64,000 nt of DNA from Helianthus annuus. Its lineage: Eukaryota; Streptophyta; Magnoliopsida; Asterales; Asteraceae. The notes beneath the pieces are model-generated. The model did not search any database and was not told where the DNA came from. It saw only the letters and a list, made by a program, of their open reading frames with translations. Made by a program: the position numbers and the translations under genes. The stretch is taken from NCBI RefSeq assembly GCF_002127325.2, contig NC_035448.2:124512922-124576921 (forward strand). Direction: 5' to 3'. Numbering within the stretch: the first letter of the stretch is position 1; every line of letters begins with the position of its first letter. Below, piece after piece: positions 56,148 through 64,000 of the stretch.

Positions 56148-58626
56148 CAAACTTCCATCCAAGTCTTCTCAGACTTGATGGTTTTCAATTCTTGCGCAGT
56201 GGGGTTGTATGTCGCCTTTTTAGTTGCATAAAAATCTTTAACCCCCTTTGCTTTCCCATTCAGCATTTTCCCAAAAAATTTCTTTACATTCCCATTAAAT
56301 GTTTTCTCGACATCAAACTTAGTTTTCTCTGTGTAAAACTGATTCGAGATTTCAACCTTGCCAACCTTCTGTTTAACCTCTTCAAATTTTAGTGATGGAA
56401 ACTCATCATCATTTACTGAAATTTTTCTTTCAACCTGTGGCTCTTTTGGCTTTGTGGAACCAGATTCATCGCTGACTTTCTCATCAACTTTCTTAACAAC
56501 CCACACTTGGTTGTTCTTCTCATTCTTTTTATAAAAATTCTTTTTCGAGCACTCACCAACCTCATAAGTTGAGTTTTCAAAAACTTTAGTTTTTCGGTTG
56601 GTGGTTCAACATCAACAACTTTTTCTTTCAATTTCTTAGAAACTCCTTGTTTTGTTTTGGTATTTTTCGGACAGTTCCATGCAATGTGACCAGCTTCATT
56701 GCATTTGTAGCAGGTTCGAGTTTCCTTTGAATGAAACACATCAGCTCCAATCCTTTTCTTTTCAGCAAGAAACTCTTGGTTTGATTGTCTCCAGAACGGT
56801 TTCTTCTGTTCATCTTCTGTACTCCCACCTGACACAAATTCTGTTTTTGTTTTAGAATTTCTCATATTTTTATGATTTTCTGATGGAATAAAACCAAGAC
56901 CTTTCTTTTTGTAGCTACGATTTTGGTTTGGTTTCTTTTGAAAACCAGAACCAGAACTGTAACCTTTTTTCTTGTTTAAATGTTGTTGTACTCTTGAGGT
57001 GTAAGGTTTAGGTTTTCCAGTAAGATTTAAATCTTTTATTTCAGAAATATTAATTTCTGTCATTTTGAAAACCTTTTTGATCATGTCAAAACGAACACTT
57101 CTTATTGGGAACTCTTTGTCAGAGTATAATTTGTCAGAATCATTTAAAGTGTATGCGACTTCAAATGTTTCATCATCCAAATTTGCTTTTGATAACAAAA
57201 ATTCTTTACTATAAGACCGTTTAACCGACGACTTTGGACTGTTGACTGACGAATTTGACCCTCCAGACTCAGACTTTGACTCGGACTCCTCATCAGTATC
57301 CAACACCTGATCGACCACCTTTTTTATTAACTCAGACTCATGATCAGTGTCAGACGAGGTGAACGTGACATCAATGTTTTCTGGTAATTCATCAGTTGTG
57401 TCGGTTTTTAGCTTTATATTGACTGCCTTTTCAAGTTGCTCCTCATTCGGTTTTCTAAGAGAATACCCTTCCCAAATTGGAGGCGGACACTTGTTATAGC
57501 TAACAGTCGGTTTCTTACCACAATCTTTCTTCTTTGGGTTGTCGTCTTGAAAAGCTTCCATACCTGCAACAGTAGGGTAAATACGATCAATGAGATAATC
57601 AGAACTAGAATAACTCTGCAATAAACATCTAATTCTCTCATTCTCGATCTTTTCTGTCTCCAACTCTTGCTTCCATTTAGCACTCTCTTCGATGTAGAAG
57701 TTTATAGCTTTCTTCTTCGACATCATGACTGCATTCATCATCGTTAGTGCTTGTTCTCTTTCTGAATTTGTCTTTTGGAGACCAGTTACTGTTTTGTTCA
57801 ATACATCATAAGATTCTTTCACATAGTTGAGGTTGAACAGTAACTGCTCCTTCTTCTTTTCATATTCAACAATTATGTCATCTTTTGCTGCACATTCCTT
57901 GCATGCTTCCAAACACTTCGTGCAAGGTTTGATGATTTCAACAATCTTTTCAACTTCGATTGTTTTCACTTCTTCAACCACTATTTCTTCTTCTTTCACC
58001 TTTTCTTCTACTTTCACTTTCTCAGTCTCAACCATCTCCTCAGCAACACTTTCAACGTTTTCATTCTGAACAACATCTTCAGTTTTCATTTGTTGTTGTT
58101 CTTTAGCAGCTCGTTTTTCCTTCAGTTTCTCCAAGCGATCTGCAAAATAGAAATGAAAACTTTTAGGAGAAAGATGAGATTTAGCAATATTGATATGTTT
58201 CTCTTCCTCATCGTCACTGCAGCTATCATCTGGAGGTGACTGATCAAACTGTACAGATTTTTCAGAACTAGCATCTGATAAACCAGAATCAGATGGTGTT
58301 TGATCAAAGACAACTTCCTTTTCTGAACTAACATCATTTTGTACACTCTCATCTGAAATCTGTGAATTTTCATCAGCACTTTCTGAGCTTTCATCAGAGA
58401 CAACAGAATCTTCCTCCACACTCTTCACAGTCTCACCAATAGACTTCATCCAGGTGGCAAACATGTCTGGTTCTCTGACAATCTTAGCGATAAAAGCTTT
58501 GAACTCTCCTTTTTCATCAGCAAACATATCCCAACTGAAGCCTTCAGGTAGTCTTTCATCATCTTGATCGACTATACATGCTTTGCTTTCAGATGATATG
58601 TAATTGTTCCAGTTGAAGTCTACCAA
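56148..58626 (-). pseudogene. Gag of element C, coiled-coil and second-knuckle half
   Basis: From an ATG at 58626, 737 codons are open to 56413. They include acidic Ser/Asp/Glu segments, the CxxCxxxCxxC cluster (KPCTKCLEACKEC), a long coiled coil rich in Glu and Lys, the VVDQVL motif and a CCHC knuckle (CYKCNEAGHIAWNC). A frameshift near 56590 moves the C-terminal tail to 56506-56135, which K interrupts. It is colinear with 11460-13658 of B. The open length despite the upstream lesion suggests it could be translated on its own. Confidence 0.85.
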
Positions 58627-58639
58627 ACATGCTCTCTTG

Positions 58640-60074
58640 GAATCCTCAATCTTCCTACCATGAGCCGTCTGTGATTCTTGCTGTTGACCAACCTGTTGAT
58701 AAATGGCTTTCTGGTAGTAATCATCTTTTCCGAACGGATTCTAAGCACCACTAGCTTCCCTGTTCTTGCACTCTCGCTTGAAATGGCTTTCTCCCTGCAT
58801 CAAAAACAAGTAACTTTAGATTTATCATAACCTAAAGTAGATACATGAGCATCAAGAAAGTCATTTCTCCCAGTAATAAGTTTGAACTTTTCAGCTCGTC
58901 TGAGAACACTAGCTAGACACCATTTAATATCCATCAGTTCCATCTCTTCGGCGTCTATTTGATCGTAATCCTCCTTAGTGAGCATAGGATTTCCGATCCG
59001 ACCAGCCACAAGACCTTCATATGAGAGAAGCACTAAACCAAGTAATGCCATGTGGTCTTTAGCAGTTTCTTCCGAAAAACTTTGACCTTCTGGAAGATTT
59101 AGAGCGATGTTACACTGAAAAATCACATAACCATTTCCTGTCTTTGTGCTCTGAGAATGAAAACTTGTATTTGACTCTTTAGGATTGACACTTGGAAATG
59201 ATGAGAATCCACTGCTGCTTTTGTTAGAACCCTGATCAACCTTTTCTGTTGAATCCCCAGCACTAAAAGCAGTTTGGATCTTCGGACTTCTCTCAGCTTC
59301 TGGAACTGGAACACTACCTTTGTAATACATCTTTACGTCCTGTTGACCACTTGGACTGTTCATCCTAGCGATCTTCTGTTGTTCCAGATCCTGACTCTCG
59401 ATCTTTTTAATAAACTGAGATATTGTTAGCCCATTATAAACACCAGTATTCTTCAAAATCATCAAATACGTTCCCCACTCTTTTTGTGGTAATGCATCAG
59501 CAAGCTTGTCTACCCACTCTTCACGATCTTTTGTAATACTCAACATCGACATTGATCGCACTAGGTGGCAGTATCGTTCAATCAGCTTCTTCGTATCCTC
59601 TCCCGGTAGACTGCTAAACAAATCAAACTCTTTCTTGAGCAGCGCCTTTTTGCTCTTTATCATATTTTCACTACCCTCAAATTTGACTTTAAGTGCATCC
59701 CAGATCGATTTTGCAGTTTTGTCGTGCTGAAGCAATATGAAGATGTCTTCTTTGATAGCTTGTTGCAGCAAACTGATCATCATTTTCTCAGCTTTGTACA
59801 TAACCCGTTCTTGATCAGTAAACTCTGATAAATCCTTGATAACCTACAAATCTGTTCGAGGCAACACGTATTTCTTCAGAATGCACTCCCATGACCTAAG
59901 ATGGTTTGCCTGAACCCAATTCTCGAATCTGTCTTTCCACCCGTAGTATTCTTTGATACTCATCAGTTTCGGGGGCTTTTGGGTGGTTCCCGTCTCATTT
60001 TCCAAATTCATAACTTGAGCAATGACGGACGGACTAGACGGAGTTGCAAACGCGTTGTAGAATTCAGTATCCAT
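58640..60074 (-). pseudogene. Gag of element C, UBN2-like half
   Basis: The ATG is at 60074. The UBN2-like gag domain is split by one TAG (59844-59846, CAG expected). 58800-59801 is then open (LLQQAIKEDIFILLQ, MDIKWCLASVLRRAEKF). At the first zinc knuckle a TGA replaces the Arg codon and a one-base deletion changes frame, at the same place as in B. Confidence 0.85.
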
Positions 60075-60104
60075 GATGATTTATCACGTTTTTCAAAATC
60101 AGTG

Positions 60105-60395
60105 GCCTTCGAGCGAAATTAGATGTTTGTGTACTAAGAGCGAAATCACACTTGTATACTGGAGCGAAATCAACACTTATGTCACCCAGGAGCGAAATCC
60201 CAATGATCTTTGGAGCGAAATAGCTCTTGAACTTTGAGCGAAATCCCACGAAGTTACCCTGGAGCGAAATTAGATCTGATTTGGAGCGAAACCTCAAAGT
60301 AATGTGTCACAAGAGCGAAATTAGGCTGCTTTTAGAGCGAAATCTGATGTGAACTTGAGCGAAATCACAGATTGTTCATATGAGCGAAATCAAAT
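60105..60395. repeat. Leader array of GAGCGAAAT motifs (element C)
   Basis: Twelve copies of GAGCGAAA(T/C) in one orientation on the plus strand, spaced about 20-28 bp. Eleven of them have the full GAGCGAAAT. C's LTRs carry the same variant in both orientations. Confidence 0.92.
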
Positions 60396-60590
60396 CGGAA
60401 GGTAATTTGGTCCATTTTTAGTCCGATTTTAGATGTGAAACTTTCAGGGATTTGTTAATGTTCAATTATCTATTGTCTGTGAAATTTTGATCCGGTTTTG
60501 TCCGATAAAACTTCCTGAAATGATGAAAGAAGGTGTAGAAGTAAGAAAACTTGATGAATTCCAGCTAATCTCTGCAGAACTCCTCCTCCT

Positions 60591-60606
60591 GAGCTCTGAT
60601 ACCAAT
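60591..60606 (-). other. Primer binding site of element C
   Basis: The reverse complement ATTGGTATCAGAGCTC lies next to the 5' LTR; an exact initiator-Met type PBS. Confidence 0.85.
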
Positions 60607-61059
60607 TGTAGGATCGGTGACCTGACCCGAATGAGTCGTTCAGAGGGGTTCTACTCTGTTTCAGGTGCGGAATAACAAGAAACAAAGCTAGAAACAGCTG
60701 ATTCTTTACTTTAACTACTGATTGTATTGATCGGAATGCAATTACGGTCAGTCTTCACACCGGCAGCACCTCGGTATGGAAATCGTACAACTGTTACCTA
60801 ATTTCGCTCAACATGACCTATATATAGTACTCTGATTTCGCCCCAAGAGATACAGAGTCCACATGAGTGAAATCATCCTGACCACATAAGCGAAATTAGA
60901 CATAGTGATTTCGCCTGAAATCACTTAACTGACACTATGAGCGAAATCATCACCTAATACTCATACATTCTCCCGTTTTCTCGTAAAACGTGCCCTAATC
61001 TATACAATGCAAACTAAGACTCGATACAAGACGAAGTCGACAGATGTAGTGCACCAACA
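60607..61059 (-). repeat. 5' LTR of element C
   Basis: 453 bp, partner of 51460-51911. A TATA-like TATATATA on the minus strand lies at 60819-60826, next to the GATTTCGC motifs. Confidence 0.92.
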
Positions 61060-61287
61060 AAAGAAATCTAGTAGGATGGACTAGAAACGCGCCATACTTT
61101 AGATTATGTTTTGTTGTTTAATTATTATGTTCTGGATGTTGTATTTTCTCTTTGGACAATGTACTTCTTCTATTATGAAATGAAATTCGAATTATTTAAA
61201 TATGGTCGAAAATAGTAAGTTATGAAGTCTCGAGCAATCTCGTTTTCATCTCACTCCGATGTTTCCGCCATCGGTTGGGGTGTGACA

Positions 61288-61315
61288 ACTTGTAGGTATG
61301 CGACACCCTGAGTAA
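61288..61315 (+). pseudogene. Copia element G: last codons of pol
   Basis: After solo LTR H the reading frame of G continues for six codons and stops at TAA 61313-61315. The text is typical of the very end of copia polyproteins. This position proves that G extends to both sides of H. Confidence 0.75.
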
Positions 61316-61763
61316 AAAGTTTAAAACGAACCTTGGAAGATTTCCTTTTCTTTATTTTAAATTTTTAATCTTTAAGCTAATATTTTCTTTCTTCCAATAA
61401 CACAAAAAAGAAGAAAATTGGGGGCTTTTGTTGCATTTCGGGTAATATCATATTACATCGATTAGATGAATGTCACATAGATACCAAGAATGTGTCAAAC
61501 CTAACAGCTTCATCATATGATTATCATGTACTGGTAGGCTCCACTATAATCATATGGCTAGCTGAGTGATATAAACCTAAAGCTAATCTATTGTAGACCA
61601 ATCCATCGTGCAGCCCAAGGTTACTACTGCCCTATTGCTAGATTCCCAAATTCTTAGATATTCGGTATGTACACTGTTTGCCATATGAGACACCAGGCCC
61701 TTCGTTCGTTATACTTGAGTGAGTCGCATGTTTGTGATGACGATGAGGTAGGTGGATGATGTT

Positions 61764-61928
61764 GATGATGTAGGCAGTCGTTTTCTTTTGATAGTGATGC
61801 GTTCTGATGATGTAGGCAGTCGTTTTCTTTCGATAGTGATTCGTCTTGATGATGTGGGCAGTCGTCGTTTGATAACGATGCGTCTTGATGATGTAGGTAG
61901 TCGTTGTCTTCTGATAATGATGCATCTT
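61764..61928. repeat. 42-bp minisatellite, four units
   Basis: Four units (42, 42, 39 and 42 bp) starting GATGATGT(A/G)GG. All lengths are multiples of three, and both strands stay open through the array. On the plus strand the repeat would read DDVGSR and eight more residues per unit. Confidence 0.9.
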
Positions 61929-62013
61929 GGTCAAGTCTTTGTGATGTGACCGAATTATGTGTTAGCTTCTGTATGATGGGATTTATGTATGTACTATAGC
62001 TGAATGTGGTAGA

Positions 62014-62160
62014 CCAAGTTGTATTTTAATTATATTGTTGTGGTGTTAATTGTATTATACATTTCAGACTTGTGTGTCTAATGATCCAAGTTGTATTTTA
62101 TACTGTTGTGTTGTTAATTGTATTCTACATTTTGTGGTCTAGACATGTGTGTCTAATGAT
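62014..62160. repeat. Tandem duplication of 72/75 bp
   Basis: 62014-62085 and 62086-62160 both start CCAAGTTGTATTTTA and end GTGTGTCTAATGAT. They differ by small indels. No coding content. Confidence 0.85.
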
Positions 62161-62805
62161 GGGAGGAGTTCGTTCTAGCAATTTTGTACATGTGAGGTTT
62201 TATATGTTATGCAAAAGGAACAAGCGGCTCAAGGGTATAGAGGTAGTAGGCCGAGCAACGGGTCACGCATTTATCATAATCATTTTCAAGCATATCACAT
62301 TGAAAGGTGCCTAGTTTAGGACCTTACACTTTGTGTTCTTGAGTTTGCTTTTATAACATAATCATTTTCAAGCATATCACATTTACAGCATTTACTTGTC
62401 ACGCATTTATCGGATTCTCCTATGTATTCATAGGCAAACTCTTATGCTCTGTGTACTATCTATCTATTTTCCAATTAATTTGGCCCAATTCTAAATTGAG
62501 GCTTGTTGATTTCTTAAGATAGTTTCAAACCATGTATTCCTCAACTTTTGACCATATTATCAATTCCTCAAAATTGGAATTTCGACATCACAAATCCTTT
62601 GAAAAGTACATGTAATTTGAGTGCTTGTTGATTTGTAATGGTATTATAAATCCTTTAAAAAGTCTTTCGGTGTGCAATAAAATTCTAAAAACTTTGATAT
62701 TATTTTAAGAAAACATAAAGATTGAATAAATAAATAAATACTATAAAAAAGATTTAAAAATTAAGAATATCACACTATTCATTGTTACTATTTAATAATT
62801 AATAA

Positions 62806-63079
62806 CTAGGTTATTTCATCGCGCGTTGCGGCGATACATTACTGCGAGCATTGGATTGGTATCAGTTCGGTTCATTATAGTATTGATACGATACATGCAC
62901 TTCATACAGAAAGCAACACGTGTTTTATATTAACCGAAAACCATAAAAACAAACACATGTACCTACACTGATGGTTTTCGCACGATATCGATTGACTCAG
63001 ATTACCAAAGTATTCGATATTTATTTATCGTCACATACAGAGTTGCCTTAATGAAAAATTATTGAAACCATAAACCATA
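62806..63079 (-). mobile_element. Probable Helitron 3' end, interrupted by element D
   Basis: Read on the minus strand, the sequence has a small GC hairpin (CGCCGCAACGCGCG) about 12 bases before a CTAG end followed by T. This is the usual 3' terminus of plant Helitrons. The rest of the element would lie to the right, where D is inserted; its 5' end was not found. Confidence 0.45.
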
Positions 63080-63511
63080 TGTAGGATCGTGATCTGACCC
63101 GAATGAGTCATTCAGAGGAGCTTTACTCTGTTTCAGGTGCGGAATAACAAGAAACAAAGCTAGAAACAGCTGATTCTTCACTTTAAACTACTGATTGTAT
63201 TGATTATAACACGAATACAAGCAGTCTTCACACCGGCAGCACCTCGACGTGGAATACAAGACAACAGCTACATGATTTCGCTCATGAACACATATATATA
63301 TTGTCCAGATTTCGCTCCAAACAACACAGGGACCACAGGAGCGAAATCAGCAACTAAGGGTTTCGGACGAAATCACCTGAAATGACCCTATGAGCGAAAT
63401 CAGGATCTAATACTCATACATTCTCCTATTTTCTCGTAAAACGTGCCTTAATCTAGACAATGCAATCTAAGACTCGATACAAGACGAAGTCGACAGATGT
63501 ATGCACCAACA
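63080..63511 (-). repeat. 3' LTR of gag-only element D
   Basis: 432 bp, close to the LTRs of element C, with TGTAGGATCG and CACCAACA ends. It has the GAGCGAAATC motif variant. The five bases before it are CCATA. Confidence 0.9.
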
Positions 63512-64000
63512 GACTCCCCCTCAGATGTTGACGAGTCGTCGAGACTAAGATCATGCCATATCTTCTCATCTTCAGTCTTGTTCAGTCTCTGGGCTTTTCT
63601 CTCTCTATCTTCATCAACAGACACCCCCTAACAAAGTGCTGGCATTCCTTTGTTCTTCAGCAGCATCTGTATCAGGATCGTTGTCTGGCTTTCCATCCCA
63701 CAGCTTCTCATGATCGATCAGCCTGGCTCTTCATGTTCCAAGATTGTTGCCTGGCTTTAACTTTGTCCACAGAATCGAAACCTGGCTCAAGCTCTTTCCA
63801 CAGAGTCTTTAATTTCCAAGATCGAAACTTGGCTCTATTTCTGCTCAGGACTCTGGATCGAATACCCTGGCTCATACTTTGTCTACTCGGATGTCTTCAG
63901 ACTCCCCCTCTCGATTTGCTGGAATCGCAGTCTGGCTTGTTAAAAACACAGAAACCTCATGTATCGGAACCTAGCACTCTATCTTCAGGTTCAAGACTGA
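63512..64000 (-). mobile_element. Element D, PPT and 3' non-coding part (cut by window edge)
   Basis: PPT GACTCCCCCT is directly next to the LTR, followed by the same CCTGGCT-repeat region as in element C (63690-63960) and another CTCCCCCT block at 63902. The gag and 5' LTR are beyond the window. Confidence 0.85.

Larger units (their letters stand above)
51460..61059 (-). mobile_element. Gag-only LTR retrotransposon C, split by solo LTR K
   Basis: Minus-strand element of 9600 bp, or about 7.7 kb without K. The LTRs are 60607-61059 (5') and 51460-51911 (3'), with exact TSD AAAGA (51455-51459 and 61060-61064) inside LTR H. PBS, twelve-copy leader array, gag, conserved non-coding 3' domain and PPT are in the same order as in B. 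No protease, integrase, RT or RNase H motif is present. Confidence 0.93.
61411..62330 (+). repeat. Copia element G: PPT and 3' LTR (end not determined)
   Basis: A purine block (AAGAAAATTGGGGG, 61411-61424) is followed by a likely LTR start TGTTGCATTT at 61429. The 5' LTR is not in the window, so the 3' end cannot be fixed. Within it lie a 42-bp minisatellite and a 72/75-bp tandem duplication. The 750 bases after 62330 show no recognisable gene. Confidence 0.5.

Overview
The window is plant nuclear heterochromatin made almost entirely of nested transposable elements. No intact host gene was found. The element types point to a flowering plant: Ty3/gypsy chromoviruses with a C-terminal chromodomain, Ty1/copia elements, UBN2-type gag proteins with CCHC knuckles, plant-type Helitrons, and hAT and other MITEs. 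An Asteraceae genome is my guess from the general look of these families; it is inference, not proof.

Most of the layout can be solved from terminal repeats and target-site duplications (TSDs). The outer layer is an old, dead copia element (G). Its gag starts near 3306, its pol stop is at 61313-61315 and its 3' LTR starts near 61429. It was split by gypsy E (4124-29819, TSD GAATT/GCATT), a truncated gypsy I (30650 to about 33704), a hAT-type MITE (37537-38247, diverged 8-bp TSD) and a gypsy solo LTR H (38999-61287, TSD ACTAG/ACTTG). E was split by gypsy F (5817-23320, minus strand, TSD CCAAC). F was split by a gag-only LTR element B (9230-16171, plus strand, TSD TCGAC). H was split at an internal TA microsatellite by two or three MITEs and a Helitron (about 41738-49903), and elsewhere by gag-only element C (51460-61059, minus strand, TSD AAAGA). 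C was split by a solo LTR K (54254-56142, TSD GAAAA). This gives two independent chains four layers deep: G>E>F>B and G>H>C>K. Interrupted reading frames close when each insert and one TSD copy are removed.

Two further members of the B/C family touch the window edges: A (left, minus strand, up to 3148) and D (right, minus strand, from 63080). The family has LTRs of about 420-455 bp and an initiator-Met type PBS. It has a leader packed with about twelve copies of a short TTTCGC/GCGAAA motif, a long gag (UBN2-like domain, CCHC knuckle, acidic/coiled-coil middle, second CCHC knuckle), then about 2 kb of conserved non-coding RNA-like sequence and the PPT. No protease, integrase, reverse transcriptase or RNase H is visible in B or C, so the family looks non-autonomous but gag-encoding.

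The strongest candidates for something undescribed are: (1) an array of stem-loops with near-identical loops and covarying stems in the 5' leader of gypsy elements F and I; (2) the gag-only family itself, with its subfamily-specific motif arrays shared between leader and LTR and its conserved 3' hairpin; and (3) a Helitron carrying an exon that matches exon 2 of the translationally controlled tumour protein (TCTP) gene, plus tandemly copied 21-nt microexon-like segments.
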